Positions 46,758-58,755 of a DNA stretch of 64,000 nucleotides are shown piece by piece (the first letter of the stretch is position 1; each line of letters opens with the position of its first letter). Under the pieces are notes generated by a model, which saw only the letters and a list, made by a program, of their open reading frames with translations, was not told the DNA's origin and searched no databases. Location: assembly GCF_902167145.1 (NCBI RefSeq), contig NC_050099.1, positions 239,642,588 to 239,706,587 of the forward strand, given 5' to 3'. Origin of the DNA: Zea mays. Lineage: Eukaryota > Streptophyta > Magnoliopsida > Poales > Poaceae. The translations under genes were made by a program, and so were the position numbers.

Positions 46758-47203
46758 TGGATTAACGGATCAGCAACTTCGCTTCAGCGGTGTAGTTTGT
46801 AAAGGTGAAATGCTATTCCAAGTGAACAATGACTCATACACCACCTTTGCAGTCGTATTAAAGCTATAACACAAGTAACCAACCCTATTGCAGGTTGCTG
46901 ACTGCTATAGAGTACATGATATCCATTTTTTCCCCAACGGTATTAATCAACACTTCCATCTTTGTGCCCGATAGGAAATTTTGTGCTTCCCTTTCTACAT
47001 GTAGATCAGGCCTTAGGCGTCGAAGACATTTTATAGCCTACCATGAGGTACTCGTTTCACGGAGATGGTATATGATATAGGTGATCGGAGTGATATTTTA
47101 CATGGTGCATATAGTAGCTTGTCGAACTGAGAATGTTTTACCTGTGATGTACATCGGACTTGGGAGCTTTGTATCATTGTGTTACACCTTTTCAATGGTG
47201 GCG

Positions 47204-47209
47204 AATAAA
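47204..47209 (+). terminator. Polyadenylation signal of the coatomer beta' gene
   Basis: AATAAA about 450 bp after the stop at 46757, within an AT-rich 3' UTR. Cleavage would fall shortly downstream. Confidence 0.6.
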
Positions 47210-47224
47210 TTTACAGCAGATGTT

Positions 47225-47488
47225 TTCAATAGCCTTTTAGTAAATGTGTGAACGATTTGCGTTGTGCTATGTTTTGTTGCTGACTTGCTGTGATGGCTAG
47301 TCTACTTCTATACTTGACTCCGTTGAGCAGCTATCTGGGCCAAACAGATAAAGAGTCAAGAATGATGGAGGCAAGAAGATATGATTTCTTAGTCAAGCTT
47401 GTTGTGGGTGATTTAGTTTTAAACGTAATTAGTGTATGTCCTCTAAATATGACATGATGAGATTGCTAAGCGATTTTTCTACGAAGAC
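47225..47488. other. Intergenic sequence
   Basis: About 260 bp between the gene's likely 3' end and a MITE. I see no gene or repeat. Confidence 0.5.
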
Positions 47489-47491
47489 TTA

Positions 47492-47856
47492 GTTCATGTT
47501 TAGTTCCATTAGTCCTAGACTAAAGTTTAGTACATCGACTAAACTTTAGTCGCTATCCTATCTGATTGTAGAGACTAAATAGATTCTAAATATATTAAAT
47601 GTAATACATAAAGATCGAAATACCATTTTTCTTGTAATATGTGTATGACGTCAGTTTTTTAGACAAGGGCAATTAGTCAGTTTTTTAGACAAGGGCAATT
47701 AGAATAAATGTTGTCCCTTAGTCCCTTTTAGCACCGATGTGAAGGACTAGAGACTAAGGCCAATTAGTCCCTATTTTAGTCCTTTCGTTTGGCAAAATAG
47801 GGACTAAATGTGACAAATCAGGGACTAAAGATTAGTCCCTCTAACCAAACGTGGGC
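47492..47856. mobile_element. Tourist-like MITE
   Basis: A 365-bp element with imperfect inverted ends (GTTCATGTTTAGTTCC and the complement of AACCAAACGTGGGC), flanked by TTA at 47489-47491 and 47857-47859, the PIF/Harbinger target. It is rich in GGACTAAA/TTTAGTCC and holds a 26-bp tandem repeat (from 47650 and 47676). Confidence 0.72.
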
Positions 47857-47869
47857 TTAGATGGCATGG

Positions 47870-49422
47870 TTATATCTATTAGTAAGAAGCTTTTCATTGG
47901 AAGAGACCTTAATGGATATGCAGATACAAGTGTAGGTTTTGAGATGGTTCATATAGGTTTTTGGGTATGGTAGTAGAAATTGTGAGGATTGAGGAGTAGA
48001 AGTCTTGAACCTTGTGATAGCTTTTGACATGTTGATAGCCAATGCCTTCTTTAAAAAGAGACTCGTTAAGTAACCTATAATAGTTGCCAACACTATTTAG
48101 ATTGATATTGTCCTCACGAGAAAAGAAGATAAACGAGCATACTTTGATTGTATGGTGAATCTAGGAAGTGTGTTGTCTCCCGACATAAGATTTTGGTGGG
48201 GTCTTTTATTTTTATGTGTGTACCCGTAGAGATAAACAAACAAAAATTATGAGAACAAAATGGTGAAAATTGAAAGGAAAGAAAGTAGAAGCTTTTAAGG
48301 AAAGGACCATTAAAGAGGGCACTTAAAAAGATGATACAAACAACATGTGGAAGAAGATAGCAACCTGTATTTGTAAGGTGGCCTCAGATGTGTGTGGAGT
48401 AACTAAAGGGAGTGAAGACGAAGCTAAAGATATTTTGTGTTGGAATGAGGAAGTTCAAAGGACTATTAAGGAGAAGAAAGAATGCTACAAACATATGTAC
48501 CATGACAGGAGTATGGACAACATAGAGAAATACAAGGTAGCAAAAAAAACTATAAAGCAAGTTGTAAGTGTGGCAAATTGTAGAATGTATGAAGGGGAGG
48601 ACATATAGGATGGTTAGGGTTCGTGAGAGGAAGACAAAGGACTTCAACCAAGTTAAGTGCATTAATGATAAAATAGAGTAACTTTTGTTGAAGGAGGATG
48701 AGATCAAGAATAGACTACGCGAGTATTTCAATAAAGTGTTCAATAGAAGAATGTGAATACAACAATTTTCAATTAGATGACTCTTTTGATGACACCAATA
48801 TGTGCTTTGTGCGTAAGATCCAAGAATCTAAGGATAGGGTTGGACCCTGATGGTATCCCAATTGAGGAATAGAGATGCCTCAGTGATATAACCATAGTAT
48901 GCTAACCAAGTTGTTCAACCATATCTTCCAGTCGAAAAATGTTTACGAGTGGAAAATATATTGGTGTCGATATATAAGAATATGGTGGATATTCAAAGTT
49001 ATACTAATTACCAAGGAAATTGATGATCCATATTATGAAGCCGTGGGAGAAAGTTATCAAGCATCGTATGAAAGGAATAACAAGGATCTCTTTGACCAAT
49101 TTGATTTCATGTGTGAAAGGTCAACCATGGAATCCATTTTCTTAATAAGACAAGTGATGGAGCAATATAGGTAACAACATATGGATCCGCACATGATTTT
49201 CATTGACTTCAAGAAGGCTTATGACAAAATATCAAGTTATGTGGTGGACTTTGAACAAACATAAAGTTTCAACAAAGTATGTTGAACTTATTAAGTATAT
49301 GTACAACAATGTTGTGACTAGTGTTCGAACATGTGATATGGACAAAAATGACTTCCCGTTTAGAATAGAACTACAAGGATCAACTTTGAGCCCTTACATT
49401 TTTGTGTTGGTGATGGATAAGG
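47870..49422 (+). pseudogene. L1-type LINE remnant, 5' segment (endonuclease and RT)
   Basis: Reading across frames recovers a plant non-LTR retrotransposon. Endonuclease-like sequence lies near 47890-48180 (IGRDLNGYA), linker near 48300-48700 (KKECYKHMYHDRS, IEKYKVAKK, RERKTKDFNQVKCI), and RT from about 48780 (CERSTMESIFLIRQVMEQYR, FIDFKKAYDK, KYVELIKYMYNNVVTSVRT). Many stops and indels show a long-dead copy. C6 interrupts it at 49423 and the RT active-site part continues at 58347. Confidence 0.85.
49418..49422 (+). repeat. C6 target-site duplication, left copy
   Basis: TAAGG, repeated at 58347-58351. Confidence 0.93.
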
Positions 49423-50652
49423 TGAAAGGGAAATGTGCCCTTGGGCCATTTCTAAGTATTTTGGTGATTAAGTGTCAACATAAGTGCTTAAACGTGAATC
49501 AATGCCCATGGATGAACAAAGTGCAAATCTAGAGCAAAGGTATGTTTCTAAGTCTTAGTACATTGGTTTTGTGTACTAATATACTTGTCTAAGTGTTAGA
49601 AACAGGAAGAAGAAGAAAAGAAGAAAGTTGGCTGTGTACAGCCAAGAGGCTGTTTCGGTCTGGGGCACCGGACTGTCCGGTGGTGCACCGGACAGTGTCC
49701 GGTGCGCCAGGCTGCCTCGGCCGAAGAGGCCGCTCTCGGGAATTTGCTGACGGCGTACGGCTAAAATTCACCGGACTGTCCGGTGAGCCAACGGTCGGCT
49801 GAGCCCACGGTCGACCGCGTGATCTGCGCGGGACACGTGGCCGAGCCAACGGTCGGAAGGGAGCACCGGACTGTCCGGTGTGCACCGGACATGTCCGGTG
49901 CGCCAACGGCTCCCGCATCTGCAACGGTCGGCTTCGCCAATTAAGGAAAGGAATCGGGCACCGGACACTGTCCGGTGTGCACCGGACTGTCCGGTGCGCC
50001 CGACGACAGAAGGCAAAGATGGCCTTCCAGATTTGTTCTCAACGGCTCCTAGCTGCCTTGGGGCTATAAAAGGGACCCCTAGACGCATGGAGGGAGACAC
50101 CAAGCAACCTTTGAGCATTCTTGATCATCCACACTCAGTCTTTGTGCATCCGTTTGTGATTCTAAGTGATTCGAGCTCTGTTCTTGTGAGAAACTGTGAG
50201 ATAGTCTTTGAGCTCGATTCTTGGCCGTGTGTGTGCGCATTTCGCTGTGGATTTGTGTGTGTTGCTTCCCTCCCTTACTCCGTGCTTCTTTGTGAATCTT
50301 AAGTGTAAGGGCGAGAGACTCCAATTTGTGGAGATTCCTCGCAAGTGGGATAAAGATAAGCAAGGCAAAATACTGTGGTATTCAAGTGGGTCTTTGGACC
50401 GCTTGAGAGGGGTTGAGTGCAACCCTCGTCCGTTGGGACGCCACAACGTGGAGTAGGCAAGTTTTGTACTTGGCCGAACCACGGGATAAATCACCGTGTC
50501 TCCTCTGTGTTGAATTCTCTGTGATTGTCGTATTGTGCAAGATCTTCTCTTTAGCCACTTGGCAATTATTGTGCTAACCCCTAACAAGTTTTTGTGGCTA
50601 TAAGTTAAGTTTTTACAGGATCACCTATTCACCCCCCCTCTAGGTGCTCTCA
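49423..50652 (+). repeat. C6 5' LTR
   Basis: 1,230 bp, TGAAAGGG...GCTCTCA. Between 49670 and 50000 it has at least eight CACCGGACTGTCCGGTG-type palindromes or half-sites, then a TATA box. It lacks one 19-bp module found in the 3' LTR. Confidence 0.97.
50065..50072 (+). promoter_or_regulatory. C6 5' LTR TATA box
   Basis: TATAAAAG downstream of the palindrome cluster, the likely core promoter of the element. An identical box is at 57759-57766 in the 3' LTR. Confidence 0.75.
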
Positions 50653-50655
50653 ATT

Positions 50656-50667
50656 GGTATCAGAGCC
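50656..50667 (+). promoter_or_regulatory. C6 primer-binding site
   Basis: TGGTATCAGAGC three bases after the LTR, complementary to the 3' end of initiator-Met tRNA, which primes minus-strand cDNA. Confidence 0.9.
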
Positions 50668-50701
50668 GTTCTCTTCACAAAAGGACTTACCGCCCGAAGA
50701 G

Positions 50702-53086
50702 ATGGATCCTAAGGGGAAGGGAATCGTGATCAACGACAAAGAGAAGGAATCCTTCGTCAACGAGCCGAAGGACGACAAGCCTACCGACTCCGGCTCGGGG
50801 CATAGACGGAAGGAAGGGAAGAAGAAGAAGACAAGGCGCATCAAGGAGATCATCTACTACGACGATAGTGATGAGTCTACTTCTTCCCAAAAGGATGATG
50901 ACAACGACTACAAAAAGACGGTCAATTCGAACTTTTCATTTGATTATTCTCGTATTCAACATAGTTCGAATTCGCATTTGCTTTCCATTCCTCTTGGCAA
51001 ACCTCCACACTTCGATGGGGAGGACTACGGATTTTGGAGTCACAAAATGCGTAGTCACTTATTCTCTCTCCATCCAAGCATATGGGAGATTGTGGAGAAT
51101 GGAATGAAATTTGATAGCTCGGATAGCCCTATGCTTATAAATGAACAAATTCATAGAAATGCACAAGCTACTACTGTTCTCTTAGCGTCTTTGTGCAGGG
51201 AAGAGTACAATAAGGTGAGCGGCTTGGACAATGCCAAGCAGATATGGGATACCCTCAAGATCTCTCACGAGGGGAACGACATCACCATGCTCACCAAGAT
51301 GGAGTTGGTGGAGGGCGAGCTTGGACGATTCGCCATGATAAGGGGAGAGGAGCCAACTCAAACTTACAACCGGCTCAAGACCCTTATCAACAAAATAAGG
51401 AGCTACGGAAGCACGCGTTGGACGGATCACGACGTCGTCCGCCTAATGCTCAGGTCCTTTACCGTTCTTGATCCTCATCTCGTGAACAATATTCGTGAGA
51501 ATCCCAGGTACACGATGATGACGCCCGAGGAAGTACTTGGAAAATTCGTGAGCGGGCGGATGATGATCAAGGAGGCAAGATACGTCGACGACGCGTTGAA
51601 CGGTCCACTCCACGAGCCTCAACCCATTGCTCTAAAGGCAACAAGGAGCAAGGAGTCGCTACCTAGCAAGGTGGCACAAGTTGAGGCGGCCGGACTCAAC
51701 GATGAAGAGATGGCTCTTATCATTAAACGCTTCAAGACGGTACTAAAAGGTCACAAGGGGCAGCCAAGCAAGACCAAGACAAAGGGGAAGCGCTCATGCT
51801 TCAAGTGCGGTAAGATTGGTCATTTTATCGCTAACTGCCCCGATAATGATAGTGACCAGGAACAGGGAAACAAGAGGGAAAAGAAGAAGAATTACAAGAA
51901 GGCAAAGGGCGAGGCGCATCTAGGCAAGGAGTGGGACTCGGACTGCTCCTCGTCCGACTCCGACAACGAAGGACTCGCCGCTACCGCCTTCAACAAGTCA
52001 TCCCTCTTCCCAAACGAGCATCACACTTGCCTTATGGCAAGGAAAAAGAAGGTAATCACTCGTAACGCTAGTACTAATGATTCTTCTAGTGATGAGTCGA
52101 GTGATGATGATGACATAGACTATTCTAGTTTGTTCAAGGGATTGGATAGAAATAAAATTGATAAAATCAATGAATTGATTGATGTATTGAATGAGAAGGA
52201 TAAACTCTTAGAGAAACAAGAGGATTTATTGTATGAAGAGCATGATAAATTTGTAGAAGCTCAACGATCTCATGCTCTAGAAGTTAAAAGAAATGAAATG
52301 CTTTCTTGTGAACTATCTTCTTGCCATGAGACAATTTCTAAATTAAAGAGCATTAATGATGACTTAAATGCTAAACTAGTAGAAGCAAATAGATCCAACT
52401 CTTGTGTTGAACATGTTGAAATTTGCACTAGGTGTAAGGATGTTGATATTAATGCGTGCAGTGAACACTTAGTCTCCATTTCAAAATTGAATGATGAATT
52501 AGCTAGTCTTAATACCCAACTTAAGACTAGCAAGAGTGAATTTGAAAAACTAAAATTTGCAAGGGATGCCTACACTATTGGTAGACACCCCTCAATTAAG
52601 GATGGGCTTGGCTTCAAGAGGGAAGCCAAGAACTTAACAAGCCATAAGACTCCCATCTCCACCAAGGAGAAAGGGAAGGCTCCTATGGCTAATAGTGTTA
52701 AGAAGAATCATGCTTTCATGTACTATGATAGGAGATATTCTAGAAATGCTTTTAGAGGTCATGATGTTTTTGATTCACATGCTTATGACTCTTATGCTAT
52801 GACTGCTTCTAGTTCTCATGTTATGCATGGTAGAAATGTGCTTAGAAGAAATGTTGTTCATCAAATGCCTAGGAGAAATGTTGTTAGGAAAGTAGTGAAT
52901 GAACCTTCTACAATTTATTGTGCTTTGAATGCTTCCTTTGCAATTTGTAGAAAGGATAAGAAAATTGTTGCTAGGAAGCTAGGGGCAAAATGCAAGGGAG
53001 ACAAAACTTGCATTTGGGTCCCTAAGGATATTTGCACTAACCTTGTAGGACCCAACATGAGTTGGGTACCTAAGACCCAAGCCTAA
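50702..53086 (+). CDS. C6 Gag, 794 residues
   Basis: The first ATG after the primer site (50702) opens the frame; a longer reading from 50654 would need a non-ATG start inside the primer site. In order: a charged N-terminus, the Gag core ([13 protein letters not shown]), a CCHC zinc knuckle beginning at residue 366, acidic tracts, and a coiled-coil stretch from about residue 480 to 640. It ends with WVPKTQA and TAA (53084-53086). Family role: virus-like particle formation and RNA binding. The pol frame, +1 to gag, is open from 53061, so the two overlap by about 26 bases. Confidence 0.95.
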   Translation: MDPKGKGIVINDKEKESFVNEPKDDKPTDSGSGHRRKEGKKKKTRRIKEIIYYDDSDESTSSQKDDDNDYKKTVNSNFSFDYSRIQHSSNSHLLSIPLGKPPHFDGEDYGFWSHKMRSHLFSLHPSIWEIVENGMKFDSSDSPMLINEQIHRNAQATTVLLASLCREEYNKVSGLDNAKQIWDTLKISHEGNDITMLTKMELVEGELGRFAMIRGEEPTQTYNRLKTLINKIRSYGSTRWTDHDVVRLMLRSFTVLDPHLVNNIRENPRYTMMTPEEVLGKFVSGRMMIKEARYVDDALNGPLHEPQPIALKATRSKESLPSKVAQVEAAGLNDEEMALIIKRFKTVLKGHKGQPSKTKTKGKRSCFKCGKIGHFIANCPDNDSDQEQGNKREKKKNYKKAKGEAHLGKEWDSDCSSSDSDNEGLAATAFNKSSLFPNEHHTCLMARKKKVITRNASTNDSSSDESSDDDDIDYSSLFKGLDRNKIDKINELIDVLNEKDKLLEKQEDLLYEEHDKFVEAQRSHALEVKRNEMLSCELSSCHETISKLKSINDDLNAKLVEANRSNSCVEHVEICTRCKDVDINACSEHLVSISKLNDELASLNTQLKTSKSEFEKLKFARDAYTIGRHPSIKDGLGFKREAKNLTSHKTPISTKEKGKAPMANSVKKNHAFMYYDRRYSRNAFRGHDVFDSHAYDSYAMTASSSHVMHGRNVLRRNVVHQMPRRNVVRKVVNEPSTIYCALNASFAICRKDKKIVARKLGAKCKGDKTCIWVPKDICTNLVGPNMSWVPKTQA

Positions 53087-53093
53087 ATTTGCC

Positions 53094-56000
53094 TTGCAGG
53101 TTTATGCATCCGGGGGTTCAAGCTGGATTATTGATAGCGGATGCACAAACCATATGACGGGGGAGAAGAAGATGTTCACCTCCTACGTCAAGAATAAGGA
53201 TTCCCAAGATTCAATCATATTCGGTGATGGGAATCAAGGCAAGGTAAAAGGGTTAGGTAAAATTGCAATTTCTAATGAGCACTCTATCTCTAATGTGTTT
53301 TTAGTAGAGTCACTAGGATATAATTTACTATCTGTTAGTCAATTGTGCAATATGGGATATAACTGTCTGTTTACAAATGTAGATGTGTCTGTCTTTAGAA
53401 GAAGTGATGGTTCACTAGCTTTTAAGGGTGTATTAGATGGCAAACTGTATTTAGTTGATTTTGCAAAAGAAGAAGCCGGTCTAGATGCATGCTTAATAGC
53501 TAAGACTAGCATGGGCTGGCTGTGGCATCGCCGCTTAGCACATGTGGGGATGAAGAACCTTCACAAGCTTCTAAAGGGAGAACACGTGATAGGTTTGACT
53601 AACGTGCATTTCGAAAAAGATAGACCTTGTGCAGCTTGTCAAGCAGGTAAACAAGTGGGAGGAGCGCATCACGGCAAGAATGTGATGACCACTTCAAGAC
53701 CCCTGGAGCTGCTACATATGGACCTCTTCGGACCTGTCGCCTATCTGAGCATAGGAGGGAGTAAGTATGGTTTAGTTATTGTTGATGACTTTTCCCGCTT
53801 CACTTGGGTGTTCTTTTTGCAGGATAAGTCTGAAACCCAAGGGACCCTCAAGCGCTTCCTCAGGAGAGCTCAAAATGAGTTTGAGCTCAAGGTGAAGAAG
53901 ATAAGGAGCGACAACGGGTCCGAGTTCAAGAACCTTCAAGTGGAGGAGTTCCTTGAGGAGGAAGGGATCAAGCACGAGTTCTCCGCTCCCTACACACCAC
54001 AGCAAAATGGTGTGGTAGAGAGGAAGAACAGAACGCTAATTGATATGGCGAGGACAATGCTTGAAGAATTCAAGACCCCCGAGTGTTTCTGGTCGGAAGC
54101 CGTGAACACGGCTTGCCACGCCATCAACAGGGTCTACCTTCATCGCCTCCTCAAGAAGACTTCGTATGAGCTACTAACCGGTAACAAACCCAATGTATCT
54201 TACTTTCGTGTATTTGGGAGCAAGTGCTACATTCTAGTGAAGAAAGGTAGAAATTCTAAGTTTGCTCCCAAAGCTGTAGAAGGGTTTTTGTTAGGTTATG
54301 ACTCAAATACAAAGGCGTATAGAGTCTTCAACAAATCATCGGGTTTGGTTGAAGTCTCTAGCGACGTTGTATTTGATGAGACTAATGGCTCTCCAAGAGA
54401 GCAAGTTGTTGATTGTGATGATGTAGATGAAGAAGATGTTCCGACGGCCGCTATACGAACCATGGCGATTGGAGAAGTGCGGCCACAGGAACAAGATGAA
54501 CGAGATCAACCTTCTTCCTCAACAACAATGCATCCCCCAACTCAAGACGATGAACAAGTTCATCAAAAGGAGACGTGTGATCAAGGGGGAGCACAAGATG
54601 ATCAAGTGATGGAGGAAGAAGCGCAACCGGCACCTCCAACCCAAGTTCGAGCGATGATTCAAAGGGATCATCCTGTCGATCAAATTATGGGTGACATTAG
54701 CAAGGGAGTAACTACTCGATCTCGATTAGTTAATTTTTGTGAGCATTACTCCTTTGTCTCTTCTATTGAGCCTTTCAGGGTAGAGGAGGCCTTGCTAGAT
54801 CCGGACTGGGTGTTGGCCATGCAGGAGGAGCTCAACAACTTCAAGCGCAATGAAGTTTGGACACTGGTGCCTCGTCCGAAGCAAAATGTTGTGGGAACCA
54901 AGTGGGTGTTCCGCAACAAACAGGACGAGCACGGGGTGGTGACGAGGAACAAGGCTCGACTTGTGGCAAAAGGTTATGCCCAAGTCGCAGGTTTGGACTT
55001 TGAGGAGACTTTTGCTCCTGTGGCTAGGCTAGAGTCAATTCGTATCTTGCTAGCATATGCCGCTCACCATTCTTTCAGGTTGTACCAAATGGATGTGAAG
55101 AGCGCTTTCCTCAACGGGCCAATCAAGGAGGAGGTGTACGTAGAGCAACCCCCTGGCTTCGAGGATGAACGATACCCCGACCATGTGTGTAAGCTCTCTA
55201 AGGCGCTCTATGGACTTAAGCAAGCCCCAAGAGCATGGTATGAATGCCTTAGAGACTTTCTAATTGTTAATTCTTTCAAGGTTGGGAAAGCCGATCCAAC
55301 TCTTTTTACAAAGACATGTGATGGTGACTTGTTTGTATGCCAAATTTATGTCGATGACATAATATTTGGTTCTACTAACCAAAAGTCTTGTGAAGAGTTT
55401 AGCAGGGTGATGACGCAAAAATTCGAGATGTCGATGATGGGCGAGTTGAACTACTTCCTTGGGTTCCAAGTGAAGCAACTCAAGGACGGCACCTTCATCT
55501 CCCAAACGAAGTACACGCAAGATCTGCTAAAGCGGTTTGGGATGAAGGACGCCAAGCCCGCAAAGACGCCGATGGGAACCGACGGACACACAGACCTCAA
55601 CAAAGGAGGTAAGTCCGTTGATCAAAAAGCATACCGGTCCATGATAGGTTCTTTGCTTTATCTATGTGCTAGTAGACCGGATATTATGCTTAGCGTATGC
55701 ATGTGTGCTAGATTTCAATCCGATCCTAAGGAGTGTCACTTAGTGGCAGTGAAGCGAATTCTTAGATATTTGGTTGCTACGCCTTGCTTCGGGCTCTGGT
55801 ATCCAAAGGGGTCTACCTTTGACTTAGTTGGATACTCAGACTCCGACTATGCTGGATGTAAGGTCGATAGGAAGAGTACATCGGGGACGTGCCAATTCTT
55901 AGGAAGGTCCCTGGTGTCATGGAACTCTAAGAAACAAACATCCGTCGCCCTATCCACCGCTGAGGCCGAGTATGTTGCTGCAGGACAGTGTTGCGCGCAA

Positions 56001-56300
56001 CTACTTTGGATGAGGCAAACCCTCAGGGACTTTGGCTACAATCTGAGCAAAGTCCCACTCCTATGTGATAATGAGAGTGCGATCCGCATGGCGGAGAATC
56101 CTGTTGAGCACAGCCGCACAAAGCACATAGACATCCGGCATCACTTTTTGAGAGACCACCAGCAAAAGGGAGATATCGAAGTGTTTCATGTTAGCACCGA
56201 GAACCAGCTAGCCGATATCTTCACTAAGCCTCTAGATGAGAAGACCTTTTGCAGGTTGCGTAGTGAGCTAAATGTCTTAGATTCGCGGAACCTGGATTGA
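53094..56300 (+). CDS. C6 Pol polyprotein (protease, integrase, RT, RNase H)
   Basis: About 1,068 codons in Copia order. Numbering is from 53094, though no ATG exists there and the true entry is unknown. Protease D-S-G at residues 14-16; GAG-pre-integrase HHCC region (HRRLAHVGM to CxxC) near 145-185; integrase catalytic D210, D273, E309 (D-62-D-35-E spacing); a Pro/Gln/Asp-rich linker near 450-520; RT with [11 protein letters not shown] and Y-V-D-D at 752-755; RNase H with [17 protein letters not shown] and [12 protein letters not shown]. It ends in a normal TGA at 56300. No break is seen. Expression probably needs splicing or +1 frameshifting. Confidence 0.96.
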   Translation: MQVYASGGSSWIIDSGCTNHMTGEKKMFTSYVKNKDSQDSIIFGDGNQGKVKGLGKIAISNEHSISNVFLVESLGYNLLSVSQLCNMGYNCLFTNVDVSVFRRSDGSLAFKGVLDGKLYLVDFAKEEAGLDACLIAKTSMGWLWHRRLAHVGMKNLHKLLKGEHVIGLTNVHFEKDRPCAACQAGKQVGGAHHGKNVMTTSRPLELLHMDLFGPVAYLSIGGSKYGLVIVDDFSRFTWVFFLQDKSETQGTLKRFLRRAQNEFELKVKKIRSDNGSEFKNLQVEEFLEEEGIKHEFSAPYTPQQNGVVERKNRTLIDMARTMLEEFKTPECFWSEAVNTACHAINRVYLHRLLKKTSYELLTGNKPNVSYFRVFGSKCYILVKKGRNSKFAPKAVEGFLLGYDSNTKAYRVFNKSSGLVEVSSDVVFDETNGSPREQVVDCDDVDEEDVPTAAIRTMAIGEVRPQEQDERDQPSSSTTMHPPTQDDEQVHQKETCDQGGAQDDQVMEEEAQPAPPTQVRAMIQRDHPVDQIMGDISKGVTTRSRLVNFCEHYSFVSSIEPFRVEEALLDPDWVLAMQEELNNFKRNEVWTLVPRPKQNVVGTKWVFRNKQDEHGVVTRNKARLVAKGYAQVAGLDFEETFAPVARLESIRILLAYAAHHSFRLYQMDVKSAFLNGPIKEEVYVEQPPGFEDERYPDHVCKLSKALYGLKQAPRAWYECLRDFLIVNSFKVGKADPTLFTKTCDGDLFVCQIYVDDIIFGSTNQKSCEEFSRVMTQKFEMSMMGELNYFLGFQVKQLKDGTFISQTKYTQDLLKRFGMKDAKPAKTPMGTDGHTDLNKGGKSVDQKAYRSMIGSLLYLCASRPDIMLSVCMCARFQSDPKECHLVAVKRILRYLVATPCFGLWYPKGSTFDLVGYSDSDYAGCKVDRKSTSGTCQFLGRSLVSWNSKKQTSVALSTAEAEYVAAGQCCAQLLWMRQTLRDFGYNLSKVPLLCDNESAIRMAENPVEHSRTKHIDIRHHFLRDHQQKGDIEVFHVSTENQLADIFTKPLDEKTFCRLRSELNVLDSRNLD

Positions 56301-57097
56301 ATTGTAGCATACATGTATTTATGCTTTTGATCATGTTCCTTTTTGCATTTTGTTGCTTTACTATGGTGCTCAAGTTGTACAAACACTCCCTGGACCTCAC
56401 AAGTCCGTTGCAAAGTGTTGCACATGTTTAGGGGGAGATGTGTTACAACTTGACCCTCTGAGACTAACCATGTGCTTGAGTTTGATGATTTAGTCTCGAA
56501 GGAGGATTGAAAGGGAAAAGGTGGACTTGGACCATGAAAGACTTCCACTGCACTCCGATGAGAGGGTAACTTATTCCAAGTTCATCTTTAAGACTCTTAT
56601 TGCCTTTGTATTCTTATTGAAGATTTTGGTGAGGCAATGGGGTTATAGGGCCAAGATTGATCCCGTTTTGGTGCTTGATGCCAAAGGGGGAGAAAATAAA
56701 GGCCAAAGCGATAAATGGATCAGCTACCACTTGAGAGATTTTGAAAATAGTAGAATAGAGTTTTTGTTTTGTCAAACGCTTTTATTGTCTATTATTGTCT
56801 CTCTTGTCAAAAGTTGGCTTCTTGTGGGGAGAAGTATTGATTATGGGAAATAGGGGGAGTTTTTGAAATCTTTGATCAATCTCTTTTGGGATGACTCTCT
56901 TTATGCTTCAACATGTGTGTTTGACTTAGAGATAGAGATTTGAGTTTGATTTGCAAAAACAAACCAAGTGGTGGCAAAGGATGATCCATATATGCCAAAA
57001 TTGAATCAAAATCAATTTGAGTTTTATTTGAAGTGATTTTGCACTTGTTCTAGTTGCTTTATGTTGTGTTGGCATAAATCACCAAAAAGGGGGAGAT
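56301..57097 (+). other. C6 3' non-coding region with repeated polypurine tracts
   Basis: GGGGGAGA-type tracts occur near 56431, 56685, 56852 and just before the LTR at about 57088. Repeated tracts are known in Sireviruses; the last primes plus-strand DNA. A 110-codon frame (56521-56853) has no recognised domain and I do not treat it as an envelope gene. Confidence 0.8.
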
Positions 57098-58346
57098 TGA
57101 AAGGGAAATGTGCCCTTGGGCCATTTCTAAGTATTTTGGTGATTAAGTGTCAACATAAGTGCTTAAACGTGAATCAATGCCCATGGATGAACAAAGTGCA
57201 AATCTAGAGCAAAGGTATGTTTCTAAGTCTTAGTACATTGGTTTTGTGTACTAATATACTTGTCTAAGTGTTAGAAACAGGAAGAAGAAGAAAAGAAGAA
57301 AGTTGGCTGTGTACAGCCAAGAGGCTGTTTCGGTCTGGGGCACCGGACTGTCCGGTGGTGCACCGGACAGTGTCCGGTGCGCCAGGCTGCCTCGGCCGAA
57401 GAGGCCGCTCTCGGGAATTTGCTGACGGCGTACGGCTAAAATTCACCGGACTGTCCGGTGTGCACCGGATTGTCCGGTGAGCCAACGGTCGGCTGAGCCC
57501 ACGGTCGACCGCGTGATCTGCGCGGGACACGTGGCCGAGCCAACGGTCGGAAGGGAGCACCGGACTGTCCGGTGTGCACCGGACATGTCCGGTGCGCCAA
57601 CGGCTCCCGCATCTGCAACGGTCGGCTTCGCCAATTAAGGAAAGGAATCGGGCACCGGACACTGTCCGGTGTGCACCGGACTGTCCGGTGCGCCCGACGA
57701 CAGAAGGCAAAGATGGCCTTCCAGATTTGTTCTCAACGGCTCCTAGCTGCCTTGGGGCTATAAAAGGGACCCCTAGACGCATGGAGGGAGACACCAAGCA
57801 ACCTTTGAGCATTCTTGATCATCCACACTCAGTCTTTGTGCATCCGTTTGTGATTCTAAGTGATTCGAGCTCTGTTCTTGTGAGAAACTGTGAGATAGTC
57901 TTTGAGCTCGATTCTTGGCCGTGTGTGTGCGCATTTCGCTGTGGATTTGTGTGTGTTGCTTCCCTCCCTTACTCCGTGCTTCTTTGTTAATCTTAAGTGT
58001 AAGGGCGAGAGACTCCAATTTGTGGAGATTCCTCGCAAGTGGGATAAAGATAAGCAAGGCAAAATACTATGGTATTCAAGTGGGTCTTTGGACCGCTTGA
58101 GAGGGGTTGAGTGCAACCCTCGTCCGTTGGGACGCCACAACGTGGAGTAGGCAAGTTTTGTACTTGGCCGAACCACGGGATAAATCATCGTGTCTCCTCT
58201 GTGTTGAATTCTCTGTGATTGTCGTATTGTGCAAGATCTTCTCTTTAGCCACTTGGCAATTATTGTGCTAACCCCTAACAAGTTTTTGTGGCTATAAGTT
58301 AAGTTTTTACAGGATCACCTATTCACCCCCCCTCTAGGTGCTCTCA
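57098..58346 (+). repeat. C6 3' LTR
   Basis: 1,249 bp, with one more 19-bp module than the 5' LTR (near 57459-57477). Otherwise about three substitutions. Confidence 0.97.
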
Positions 58347-58755
58347 TAAGGTCATAAGAAAATTAGGATATCCTTCGGTGTATATTTTTTTGCGGATGAT
58401 GTAGTACTAGTTGATGAAAGTTAGGCATGAGTATATGAACCTAGAATTGTGGCAAGAACTCTAGAATCCAAATGCTTTAGACTCAGTAGAACTAAAATAT
58501 AATATATGAGATGTGATTTCGGCACTAGACATGTGGAAGATGTTAGTTTGAAAGGTCAAGTAGTGCATAGGAAGGACACATTTAGGTATTTAGGATCAAT
58601 GATATAGAGAGACCGGGATACCGATGAAGATTTTAGCCATAGAATCAAAGCAAGTGGATGAGTGTCATCAAGCATTTGATGTTTTATATGACAAGAGGAT
58701 ACCACATAAGCTAAAAGAAAAATTTTATAGAACATCAATTAGACTATGTTGTATA
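58347..58755 (+). pseudogene. L1-type LINE remnant, 3' segment
   Basis: Starts with the TAAGG duplicate and continues the LINE RT: the F-A-D-D catalytic box near 58393, then LESKCFRLSRTK, YMRCDFGTRHVEDV, KDTFRYLGSM and DEDFSHRIKA. It is frame-broken like the 5' segment and fades out near 58755. Confidence 0.87.

Larger units (their letters stand above)
49423..58346 (+). mobile_element. C6: intact, young Copia (Sirevirus, Opie/Ji-like) retrotransposon
   Basis: An 8,924-bp element with LTRs at 49423-50652 and 57098-58346, an initiator-Met primer site, open gag and pol, a run of polypurine tracts and a perfect TAAGG target duplication. Between the LTRs I count about three substitutions plus one 19-bp length difference. 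It lies in the LINE remnant, in the LINE's own orientation. All catalytic motifs seen are present, so it is the only candidate autonomous element in the window. Confidence 0.97.

Noticed and set aside
49670..50000. Regularly spaced palindromes resembling a CRISPR array
   Set aside because: They are LTR promoter palindromes, vary in length and spacing, occur in every Sirevirus LTR here, and the window is a plant nuclear sequence.
56521..56853. 110-codon frame after C6 pol as an envelope-like gene
   Set aside because: It is far shorter than known env-like frames, crosses polypurine tracts and shows no signal peptide or domain I can support.
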